From Chitinophagaceae bacterium (GTDB lineage: Bacteria > Bacteroidota > Bacteroidia > Chitinophagales > Chitinophagaceae): a stretch of 9,029 nucleotides of DNA. Below are positions 1 to 5,338 of the stretch, one piece after another. The stretch lies in NCBI GenBank assembly GCA_025455205.1, contig JALOMZ010000042.1:1-9029 (forward strand), given 5' to 3'. The notes beneath the pieces were generated by a model. That model ran no database searches. It saw nothing but the letters and a program-made list of their open reading frames with translations, and had not been told where the DNA came from. The position numbers and the translations under genes are program-made. How positions within the stretch are numbered: the stretch's first letter is position 1; every line of letters starts with the position of its first letter.

Positions 1-140
1 GTTTGAGGTTTGAAGTTTGAGGTTTGATGTTTGAGGTTCATTTGGCCAGGCGGTTTTTGATTGGCAGGATGGTGTAATGTTCCGGTGAGCTATTTTTTGT
101 TTGAGGTTTGAAGTTTGATGTTCGTTAGGCGAGGTGGTTT
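1..140. repeat. Duplicated GTTTGAN heptamer block
   Basis: Five head-to-tail copies of the 7-base unit GTTTGAN occupy 1-35, and three more occupy 99-119. After each run comes a related tail: GTTCATTTGGCCAGGCGG in the first and GTTCGTTAGGCGAGGTGG in the second. The whole block is therefore a diverged direct duplication. No credible coding frame crosses it, and a 7-base period is incompatible with selection on a reading frame. The left edge is cut by the window, so more copies may lie outside. Function is unknown; the arrangement resembles the short tandem heptamer repeats known from filamentous cyanobacteria, an analogy only. Confidence 0.7.
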
Positions 141-191
141 ATTATCTGCAGGCGGGTTGACAATCAAGGATGCTTGTTTTGTTGTTCAACA

Positions 192-337
192 GGAAGCTGG
201 TTTCTGTTGAGCAGGAATGGCGTTGTGATGCTCTGTGCCGTTGTGCCGCTGTGGTTCAAAAAAAGTCCGCAAGTCCGCAAGACCGGAAGTCGGGAAGACC
301 ATAGTCGGGAGTCGGGAGTCCGGAGAAGCGGCCCTCC
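192..337 (+). repeat. Composite intergenic repeat, copy A
   Basis: This is the upstream copy of a composite repeat that also occurs at 1237-1354 and 1456-1562. Its first part contains the CTGTGCCG/TTGTGCCG/CTGTGGTT stretch (233-256). Seven A residues follow, then five 8-base units of the form AGwCsGnA (264-303, the last degenerate) and three 7-base units GTCsGGA (304-324). Bases 192-285 align without gaps to 1456-1549 with nine differences, all within the first 40 bases, and 232-285 is identical to 1496-1549. An open frame at 174-377 is only a by-product of the repeat. Confidence 0.8.
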
Positions 338-363
338 TGCAAGGTGCGGAAACCAGTGTAAGT

Positions 364-478
364 GTTTAAAGGTTTAAAAGTTTAGGGCAGTGGGTGGCGG
401 TCGCTTTCGTGGCCTTACACCGGTGGCCATTATTGCCTTTTCCCTATTGCCTGGTTAAGTACGAAGTATGAAGGAAAG
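364..478. repeat. Mosaic of three further short-period repeats
   Basis: Three different short repeats follow one another. GTTTAAAG, GTTTAAAA and GTTTAGGG form an 8-base array at 364-387. TATTGCC, TTTTCCC and TATTGCC form a 7-base array at 431-451. AGTACGA, AGTATGA and AGGAAAG form another 7-base array at 458-478, running into an AGTCCGCAAG piece that resembles the units at 264-279. Between the arrays (388-430) I see no gene or RNA. This is the promoter-distal leader region of the toxin-antitoxin operon. Confidence 0.55.
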
Positions 479-534
479 TCCGCAAGATGCGGTTCATGTT
501 GTTTCATCAGTCGCCATCAGGTTAGGATAAAAAA

Positions 535-549
535 TTCCCATTATGGGAA
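535..549. promoter_or_regulatory. Perfect palindrome, likely HigA operator
   Basis: TTCCCAT-T-ATGGGAA is a perfect inverted repeat with 7-base arms around a single central base. It ends 7 bases before the TAACTTTG promoter box of higB, so it covers the region where the -33 element should lie. HigA-type antitoxins are known to bind such palindromes through their helix-turn-helix and repress their own operon. The position and symmetry fit that role; binding by this HigA is inferred. Confidence 0.65.
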
Positions 550-556
550 CTTTTGC

Positions 557-564
557 TAACTTTG
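557..564 (+). promoter_or_regulatory. Bacteroidota-type -7 box of higBA
   Basis: TAACTTTG matches the Bacteroidota -7 consensus TAnnTTTG exactly. No clear TTG -33 element lies at the usual distance; the palindrome at 535-549 takes that place. Transcription would be expected to begin a few bases downstream, near 569-572, leaving a leader of only about ten bases before the proposed TTG start at 580. Confidence 0.6.
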
Positions 565-579
565 CCGAAACAGCAGGCG

Positions 580-873
580 TTGAGAGTCGTTGCAAAAAAG
601 GCATTACGCGATTTTTGGACCAGGTACCCGGACTGTGAGCAGCAGCTGAAAGCCTGGTATCAGGAAGCAGAAGGCGCCAAATGGAAGGGACCCAATGATA
701 TTAAGCGTGACTATCCGAGTGCATCCATACTTGCTGACAATCGTGTAGTGTTCAATATCAAGGGCAATCACTACAGGTTAATAGTGAAAATTAACTATAG
801 CTATGGCATGGTTTGGATACGGTTTGTTGGTACACACAAGCAATATGACAAAATAGATGCTGCCAAAATTTGA
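580..873 (+). CDS. higB: HigB-family mRNA interferase toxin
   Basis: The 97-residue protein matches the small HigB-type toxins of the RelE fold, ribosome-dependent endonucleases that cut mRNA when the antitoxin is lost. Visible family features are the N-terminal MRVVAKKALRDFW, the central YPSASIL and NRVVFNIKGNxYRLIVKINY core, and the C-terminal IRFVGTHKQYDKID. The frame is open from a TTG at 553, but TTG at 553 and 562 lie in or before the promoter box, and homologues start MRV-AKK, so TTG 580 is preferred; no ATG is available near the start. The antitoxin follows after 6 bases. By count, 22 of 60 bases in 781-840 are G/C versus 38 of 60 in 2881-2940 of the porin gene, suggesting acquisition. 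Family assignment is firm; toxicity is untested. Confidence 0.88.
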   Translation: MRVVAKKALRDFWTRYPDCEQQLKAWYQEAEGAKWKGPNDIKRDYPSASILADNRVVFNIKGNHYRLIVKINYSYGMVWIRFVGTHKQYDKIDAAKI

Positions 874-879
874 AGGACT

Positions 880-1236
880 ATGACAATCAGGCCCATAAAA
901 ACGAAGAAGGATTATCAGCTGGCGCTTGCGAGGCTGGAACAGATCTTTGATGCGCAGCCCGGCACCAAAGAAGGGGATGAACTGGAAGTGCTTGGGATCC
1001 TTATTGACACCTATGAGCAGGCGCATCATGCCATCGATTACCCCGATCCGATTGAAGCCATCAAGTTCAGGATGGAGCAACTGGGCTACAGTCAGAGTGA
1101 CCTTGCCAAGGTTGTTGGGTTGAAGAGCAGGGCCAGTGAGATCCTGAACCGAAAACGAAAACTCTCCCTGGAGATGATTCGCCAATTGCATCAGGCGCTG
1201 GGCATTCCCACCGATGTGTTGATCCAGGCTTACTGA
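880..1236 (+). CDS. higA: HigA-family antitoxin, HTH regulator
   Basis: This 118-residue protein is the expected antitoxin partner: it should bind and neutralise HigB and repress the shared promoter. Residues 1-55 form an acidic helical N-terminal segment (DYQLALARLEQIFDAQPG, then EGDELEVLGILIDTYE) of the type seen in the larger HigA proteins (COG5499). Residues 58-110 form an XRE-like helix-turn-helix: IKFRMEQLGYSQSDLAKVVG, then SRASEILNRKRKLSLEMIRQ with the recognition helix around 82-90. The ATG lies 6 bases after the toxin stop codon, and an AGGA sequence at 873-876 partly inside that stop makes one of the few Shine-Dalgarno-like sites here. Toxin-first order is typical of hig operons. 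The palindrome at 535-549 is its probable target. Confidence 0.9.
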   Translation: MTIRPIKTKKDYQLALARLEQIFDAQPGTKEGDELEVLGILIDTYEQAHHAIDYPDPIEAIKFRMEQLGYSQSDLAKVVGLKSRASEILNRKRKLSLEMIRQLHQALGIPTDVLIQAY

Positions 1237-1354
1237 TTTGTGCTGCTCTTTGCCATTGTGCTGCTGTGGTTTTAGTCGGAAAGACCGCAAGTCCGGAAGT
1301 CCGGAAGACGGAAAGACCATAGTCGGGAGTCCGGAGTCCGGAGAAGGTGCCCTT
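1237..1354 (+). repeat. Composite intergenic repeat, copy C
   Basis: It begins directly after the higA stop codon. A TTTGCCATTGTGCTGCTGTGG stretch is followed by six 8-base units of AGwC type (1274-1321) and three 7-base units GTCsGGA (1322-1342). The junction unit AGACCATA and the GTCGGGA tail match copy A, but there are six 8-mers here against five in copy A, so unit number has changed. The lead-in is more diverged than between copies A and B. The small open frame at 1238-1432 is not a credible gene. Confidence 0.75.
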
Positions 1355-1362
1355 ATACGCCG

Positions 1363-1384
1363 TCGTTGGTGTTTTCACCAACGA
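1363..1384. other. Perfect 9-bp hairpin after higA
   Basis: TCGTTGGTG-TTTT-CACCAACGA forms a perfect 9-bp stem with a four-base loop. A partial third copy of the arm (CACCAACG) recurs about 55 bases downstream (1439-1446), so an alternative pairing with the left arm is possible. There is no T tract after the stem on either strand, so it is not a classical intrinsic terminator. It may stabilise the 3' end of the higBA transcript. Confidence 0.5.
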
Positions 1385-1455
1385 TTCCTGACCCAAAAGA
1401 GCAAACTTCCAATAGAAGCCGAATGCTGTTAGTGATAACACCAACGGTGGCGACC

Positions 1456-1562
1456 GGAAGCCGGTTGCTGTTGTGAAGAAATTGCGCTGTGATAATCTGT
1501 GCCGTTGTGCCGCTGTGGTTCAAAAAAAGTCCGCAAGTCCGCAAGACCGAAAGTCCGGAAGC
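1456..1562 (+). repeat. Composite intergenic repeat, copy B
   Basis: This is the closest relative of copy A, at a constant offset of 1264 bases: 40 of the 49 bases in 192-240 match, with all nine differences before position 232, and 54 bases (1496-1549) are identical. It has four 8-base units (1528-1559) and then breaks off into unrelated sequence, lacking the 7-base tail of copies A and C. Copies A and B together bracket the higBA operon in direct orientation. Confidence 0.8.
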
Positions 1563-1604
1563 TTGTAGCGGCAGGCCTTTCTCTCTGGGGTACTCAGTGC
1601 CAAC

Positions 1605-1711
1605 CTCCGTCGCCTCTGTGGTTCAATAATTTCGTACCTCGAATTTCGTACTTTTCCAATCCACTGTGCTCCACTGTGCCGTACTCCTGTTACTCTGTGG
1701 TTAAAAACACT
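1605..1711 (+). repeat. CTGTGG/CGTAC repeat fragments upstream of DUF1801 gene
   Basis: The stretch holds CCTCTGTGGTTCAA (1609-1626), a degenerate inverted TCGTAC/TTCGTAC segment (1629-1655), two CCACTGTGC units (1663-1680) and CTCTGTGGTTAAAA (1695-1708). The last unit ends only about nine bases before the ATG of the next gene, so the repeat would form much of its 5' leader. I find no TAnnTTTG promoter box here. Confidence 0.5.
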
Positions 1712-1716
1712 GCCTT

Positions 1717-2325
1717 ATGCCTACCAATCCCCGCATCGACGCCTACATCGCCAAAGCGCAACCTTTTGCCCAACCCATTTTGCAGCACCTACGCCAGCTG
1801 GTGCACCAGGCCTGTCCGCAGGTGGAGGAAAAGATCAAATGGGGCATGCCGCATTTCGATTACAAGGGAGAGATGATGTGCAGCATGGCATCCTTCAAGC
1901 AGCATGCCGTGTTTGGGTTTTGGAAGGCGGCCCTCATGAAGGACAAGGCGCTGCTGGAAAGGGCCCGCTCAGAAGAGGCCATGGGACACCTGGGCAAGAT
2001 CACTTCACTGGCCGACCTGCCATCCGACAAAAAGATCATGGCCTGGATCAGGGAAGCCATGGACCTGAACGACCGCGGCGTAAAACTGGACAAGAAGCCG
2101 GCAGCGGCCACGGAAGTGAAGGCCCCCGATTGGATGCTGGAAGCCCTGAAGAAAAACAAGCTGGCCTGGAAGGTTTGGGAGGCATTTGCACCCAGCCATC
2201 GCAAAGAATACGTACTTTGGGTAACGGAAGCAAAGACAGAAGCCACGCAGCAAAAAAGGCTGGCCGAGGCGGTTGCATGGATTGCCGAAGGCAAAGGCCG
2301 CAACTGGAAATATGAAAAGAAATAG
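1717..2325 (+). CDS. DUF1801 / YdeI-OmdA domain protein
   Basis: This cytoplasmic protein of 202 residues has two recognisable parts. Residues 10-125 match the DUF1801 fold (QLVHQACPQVEEKIKWGMPHF, then the FGFWKAALM segment and the ITSLADLPSDK loop); a Bacillus subtilis member (YdhG/Fra) has been described as a frataxin-like iron carrier. Residues 135-200 match the YdeI/OmdA C-terminal domain: LEALKKNKLAWKVWEAFAPS followed by EYVLWVTEAKTEATQQKRLA and the terminal EGKGRNWKY. OmdA proteins have been linked to the outer membrane or to peptide resistance, but the molecular role is not settled. There is no signal peptide. The gene ends inside the start of the porin gene (14-base overlap), implying co-transcription. 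Domain assignment is secure; function is not. Confidence 0.85.
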   Translation: MPTNPRIDAYIAKAQPFAQPILQHLRQLVHQACPQVEEKIKWGMPHFDYKGEMMCSMASFKQHAVFGFWKAALMKDKALLERARSEEAMGHLGKITSLADLPSDKKIMAWIREAMDLNDRGVKLDKKPAAATEVKAPDWMLEALKKNKLAWKVWEAFAPSHRKEYVLWVTEAKTEATQQKRLAEAVAWIAEGKGRNWKYEKK

Positions 2326-3400
2326 GCAATATGGCTGGTGGTTGCTGATCCTGCTGTGGCCCGTGCTGAGCATGGGCCAGTCCGACAGCAGCCAGAGCCG
2401 CTGGCAATGGCAGTTCTATGCCGAAGGCTACTTCAGCTACGACTTCCACCAGCCGCAGAACAACGCCCGTCCTTCCTTCCTCTACAATTTCGATATACAC
2501 CAGGAGCCGCATTTCAACCTGGCGATGGGCAAGGTGGCGTACAGTGGTTCCCGCTTCCGGGCCAACCTGGCCCTCGGCACCGGTACTTACATGTATGCCA
2601 ATTATGCGCCGGAGCCTGACTGGGCAAAGAATGTCTTTGAGGCCAATGCGGGGTTCAGGCTGAGCAAACAGCGCGACCTCTGGCTGGATGCGGGCGTACT
2701 GCCCTCACACATCGGTTTTGAATCGGCCATTGGCAAGGACAATCCCACGCTTACCCGCAGCCTCTGCGCCGAGAACACCCCTTATTATGAAACGGGTGTG
2801 CGGTTGGGGTATAACAGTCCCAATACCAAATGGCAGCTGACGGCGCTTTACCTCAATGGCTGGCAGCATATCCGTCGGCCCGCAGGCAATACCAGCCCGG
2901 CCTTTGGCTGGCAGGTGGCGTACAAGCCCAATGAGGCTGTCACCATCAACAGCAGCTCCTTCATTGGCAACGACAAGCCCGATACGGCGCGCCGCATGCG
3001 TTACTTCCACAACCTGTACGGCATTTTCAAATGGGGCGAAAGGCTCACAGCCTATGCCGGCCTGGATGTGGGATGGGAGGAGGCTACGCCCCATGGCAGC
3101 GAGCTGAACAACTGGCTGAATGCCACGGCCATCCTGCGCTGGCAGGCCCTGAAAAAACTGGCCCTGGCGTTCCGGGGTGAATACTACGATGATCCGAACG
3201 GCGTGATCATTGCCACGGGCACGCCCAATGGCATGAACACTTTTGGCTGGTCGGTCAATGCCGATGTGCAGGTGGCCCGGAAATTGTTGTGGCGCACGGA
3301 GTTTCGCAGCTTCAATAGCCAGGATGCCATTTTTGTGAAAGGAAGTGGTTATGCCACGGGTAACAATGCGATCACCACTTCGCTGGCGGTATGGTTTTAG
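2312..3400 (+). CDS. BBP2-like outer-membrane porin
   Basis: This predicted outer-membrane beta-barrel has 362 residues. The start at 2312 gives MKRNRQYGWWLLILLWPVLS, a signal peptide with basic head and hydrophobic core, probably cleaved before Q23; the in-frame ATG at 2273 would put 13 polar residues ahead of it and is rejected. Features of OmpL-like/BBP2 porins follow: YAEGYFSYDFHQPQNNARPS, then strands HFNLAMGKVAY and FRANLALGTGTYM, DAGVLPSHIGFES, LTRSLCAENTPYYETGVRLG and a long run of alternating strands ending in LAVWF with a terminal Phe, the usual signal for barrel assembly. It probably lets small solutes through. It overlaps the upstream gene by 14 bases. The substrate is unknown. 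Confidence 0.85.
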   Translation: MKRNRQYGWWLLILLWPVLSMGQSDSSQSRWQWQFYAEGYFSYDFHQPQNNARPSFLYNFDIHQEPHFNLAMGKVAYSGSRFRANLALGTGTYMYANYAPEPDWAKNVFEANAGFRLSKQRDLWLDAGVLPSHIGFESAIGKDNPTLTRSLCAENTPYYETGVRLGYNSPNTKWQLTALYLNGWQHIRRPAGNTSPAFGWQVAYKPNEAVTINSSSFIGNDKPDTARRMRYFHNLYGIFKWGERLTAYAGLDVGWEEATPHGSELNNWLNATAILRWQALKKLALAFRGEYYDDPNGVIIATGTPNGMNTFGWSVNADVQVARKLLWRTEFRSFNSQDAIFVKGSGYATGNNAITTSLAVWF

Positions 3401-3475
3401 CGGATAACGCGTGGCGCTATCAGCACTCATTGTAAAAGCCATTTTTAACCACCAGGTCCTTTAGATCAACCAGTC

Positions 3476-3686
3476 TTTTTAACCACAGAGGGCAATGAGG
3501 ATGACACAGAGGAATGCAGGGAGAAATTACCGCTGAGAACGGGAGAACGCAGAGGGGGTTTCCGCTGCGCGGAAACATGGCTGCATGAGCTGCAAAACAC
3601 CAGGGAGGCACAAAGGCCACAATGCCTGATTCTTGTGTTTTTCTTGGTGCTCTTTGTGCCTTCTTTGTGCCATTGTGGTAAAACAG
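3476..3686. repeat. Inverted CACAGAG/CACAAAG repeat element
   Basis: This roughly 210-base stretch starts with TTTTTAACCACAGAGGGCA and ends with TGTGCCATTGTGGTAAAA, an imperfect terminal inverted repeat. Inside, GGCACAAAG (3607-3615) can pair with either CTTTGTGCC copy (3652-3660 or 3663-3671), and CCACAATG (3617-3624) with CATTGTGG (3671-3678). The same word family occurs in the opposite orientation at 233-256, 1240-1270, 1498-1520 and 1695-1708. No credible coding frame is present; the minus frame at 3420-3758 only reads through repeats. It could be a non-autonomous mobile repeat or a structured RNA; the sequence does not decide. Confidence 0.5.
3558..3576. other. 8-bp perfect hairpin with 3-base loop
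   Basis: GTTTCCGC-TGC-GCGGAAAC is a perfect stem-loop within the repeat element downstream of the porin gene. No T run follows it on either strand, so it does not qualify as an intrinsic terminator, though it may halt transcript decay or polymerase between the convergent porin and aquaporin genes. Confidence 0.5.
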
Positions 3687-3729
3687 ACTTTTTAGATGAG
3701 TCTCAGAAAATGGGAACCGTCTGCAACCC

Positions 3730-3806
3730 GCTTCCTGTCTGTGTTTCGACAAGCTCAACAGGGCAGGAAGCTGTCAGCCCGAGCTTAGTTTACCCTGATG
3801 TATCGA
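3730..3806. repeat. Folded TTCGACAAGCTC repeat
   Basis: GCTTCCTG (3730-3737) pairs perfectly with CAGGAAGC (3764-3771). Its loop contains TTCGACAAGCTCA (3745-3757), and a partial complement of that motif follows as GAGCTT (3781-3786) and ATCGAAGG (3800-3807). The TTCGACAAGCTC word with its complement is a common intergenic repeat in several bacterial phyla, including Bacteroidota. No gene is present, and its role is unknown. Confidence 0.5.
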
Positions 3807-3884
3807 AGGGTCGAAGGCAGTATGCGCAATGACTTACAGGGGGTAATAGCACAATACCTTAGTGCCTAATGTCTTCCTTCCTGC

Positions 3885-4598
3885 TCAGGGCAGGTGGGTG
3901 AGGTGCCAGGCAAAGGCTGCCAGGGCGCTGCCTATCACAGGACCAATGATGGGCACCAGCGCATATCGCCAGCCACTACTGCCTTTATGCTGTATGGGTA
4001 AAAGGGCATGTGCCAGTCGCGGTCCCAGGTCGCGGGCCGGGTTGATGGCATAGCCCGTGGCACCGCCCAGGCTGAGGCCGATGGCCAGCACCACCAGGGC
4101 CACCGGCAGCGCATCCAGGGCGCCCAGGCTGGCAGCGGGAGCGGCCATATGCAGCACGGCATATACCAATACAAAAGTGCCGATGGCTTCGCTCAGAAGG
4201 TTCCAACCCGTTTGATGGATGGCCGGGGCCGTGCAGAAACTGGCTTTGATGGCGGCCGCATCTTCCGAACGGTCGTAATGCTGCTTGTACATCAGCCAAA
4301 CCAGCACTGCGCCGGTGAAAGCGCCGGCCAGCTGGGCCAGCAGGTACCCCATCACTTTGCTCCAGTGCAGTTTTCCCAGGTAGGCAAAGGCCAGGGTAAC
4401 AGCCGGGTTGAGGTGCGCCCCACTGGCAGCGGCAGCAATCAGCACGCCCGTGAATACGGCCATGGCCCAGCCAAAGGTGATGACGATCCAGCCGCCACCA
4501 TGTCCGTAAGTCTTGTTGAGCAGGCAGTTGGCCACCACGCCGTTGCCCAGCAGGATCAGTACGGCCGTGCCAATGAATTCATAGAGTAGGGCCTCCAT
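3885..4598 (-). CDS. glpF: Glycerol-facilitator-type aquaporin
   Basis: This inner-membrane channel of the MIP family has 237 residues and should pass glycerol and water. Both half-helix signatures are present: GAHLNPAVT (NPA at 64-66) and GYAINPARDLGPR (NPA at 186-188). The Asp after NPAR (D190) is a hallmark of glycerol-conducting members, and R189 is the selectivity-filter arginine. Six membrane helices are visible, for example residues 7-26, 36-58, 83-104, 135-155, 164-182 and 211-231. The N-terminus MEALLYEFIGTAVLILLGNG fits family starts; the frame is open to 4646, but the extra 16 residues lack support. It diverges from the DsbA-like gene with 86 bases between them, and no glycerol kinase or dehydrogenase lies nearby. 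Substrate is inferred from the motif. Confidence 0.88.
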   Translation of the reverse strand: MEALLYEFIGTAVLILLGNGVVANCLLNKTYGHGGGWIVITFGWAMAVFTGVLIAAAASGAHLNPAVTLAFAYLGKLHWSKVMGYLLAQLAGAFTGAVLVWLMYKQHYDRSEDAAAIKASFCTAPAIHQTGWNLLSEAIGTFVLVYAVLHMAAPAASLGALDALPVALVVLAIGLSLGGATGYAINPARDLGPRLAHALLPIQHKGSSGWRYALVPIIGPVIGSALAAFAWHLTHLP

Positions 4599-4672
4599 AG
4601 CAATGCATCGTTTGAAAAGGGAATGTAAGGAGAATTGCCGGGCCATACGCCCCTTTCTTACGCCGGCCGTGT

Positions 4673-4680
4673 TACCTTGC
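4673..4680 (+). promoter_or_regulatory. Weak -7-like box before DsbA-like gene
   Basis: TACCTTGC resembles TAnnTTTG with one T missing, and it ends four bases before the ATG. No good -33 TTG lies at proper distance. If it is used, the transcript would be nearly leaderless. On the minus strand toward the aquaporin I find no acceptable box. Confidence 0.25.
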
Positions 4681-4684
4681 GCCC

Positions 4685-5338
4685 ATGAAACCCCTGATCG
4701 TTTATTGTTATGATGCCTATTGCGGCTGGTGCTATGGCTTCAGCCCGGTGATCAAAAAGATTTATGAGGAATACAAGGACCGCATTGACTTCGACGTGCT
4801 CAGTGGCGGCATGATTCCGGCGGAGAATCCTGCCCCTATCAGCCGTATGGCCGGCTACATTGCCGAAGCCTACAAAAATGTGGAAGAGCTTACCGGCATC
4901 AAATTCGGCGAGGATTACCTCTGGCATATCTTCAACCCCGACCTGAGCGACTGGTTCCCGGCTAGTGAGAAGCCTGCCATTGCCCTCTGCATTTTCAAAG
5001 ACCTGTACCCCGACCAGGCCGTGCTGTTTGCTGCCGACCTGCAGTATGCCCTGCATTATGAGGGTCGCGATCTCTGCGACGACGAGGCTTACCGGCATCT
5101 GCTGCTCAAGTATAATATAGATGCGGATGACTTCTACCAAAAGCTGCACAGCGAGGAATACAAGGAGAAGGCCTACTATGATTTTGCCCTGTGCAAGCAG
5201 CTGCAGGTAACGGGCTTCCCGGCTGTGCTGATGCAGGTGAGTGATCGCAAGTTTTACCTGATCGCTCGCGGGTACACGTCGTATGAAGATCTGAGGGAAA
5301 GGATCGAAAACGTGCTGGCCGAAACCACCAATGCATGA
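4685..5338 (+). CDS. Cytoplasmic DsbA-family thiol oxidoreductase
   Basis: This 217-residue protein has a thioredoxin-like fold with a helical insertion. The active site is CGWC at residues 13-16, within YDAYCGWCYGFSPV, and the cis-proline loop is QVTGFPAVL with P179. No signal peptide precedes the motif, so it should act in the cytoplasm, unlike periplasmic DsbA; the closest known groups are the FrnE-like and SpxH/YjbH-like DsbA relatives, which act as thiol oxidoreductases or protease adaptors. The lone C8 and C131 are not part of a second CxxC. The stop codon overlaps the ATG of the DUF389 gene (ATGA), so the two are probably translated in a coupled way. The substrate is unknown. The DsbA-fold assignment is firm. 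Confidence 0.85.
   Translation: MKPLIVYCYDAYCGWCYGFSPVIKKIYEEYKDRIDFDVLSGGMIPAENPAPISRMAGYIAEAYKNVEELTGIKFGEDYLWHIFNPDLSDWFPASEKPAIALCIFKDLYPDQAVLFAADLQYALHYEGRDLCDDEAYRHLLLKYNIDADDFYQKLHSEEYKEKAYYDFALCKQLQVTGFPAVLMQVSDRKFYLIARGYTSYEDLRERIENVLAETTNA

Noticed and set aside
264..324. Possible CRISPR array
   Set aside because: Units are 7-8 bases with no spacers between them and no cas gene is nearby; this is a short tandem repeat.
174..377. A 67-residue open frame upstream of higB
   Set aside because: It reads through composite repeat copy A, has no recognisable domain, and its composition follows the repeat units.
778..1320. Long minus-strand frame opposite higBA
   Set aside because: It is antisense to two firm family members and spans the repeat; it shows no domain.
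1238..1432. Open frame directly after higA
   Set aside because: It is the translation of composite repeat copy C and the hairpin; no start signal or family match is visible.
192..1562. Insertion sequence or transposon carrying higBA
   Set aside because: No transposase is present, and the flanking repeats are direct, short-period and lack terminal inverted ends or target duplications.
3558..3576. Intrinsic terminator for the porin gene
   Set aside because: The stem is perfect, but no T tract follows on either strand.
3420..3758. Minus-strand frame in the porin-aquaporin gap
   Set aside because: It lies wholly in CACAGAG/CACAAAG repeats and a hairpin, and has no recognisable protein features.
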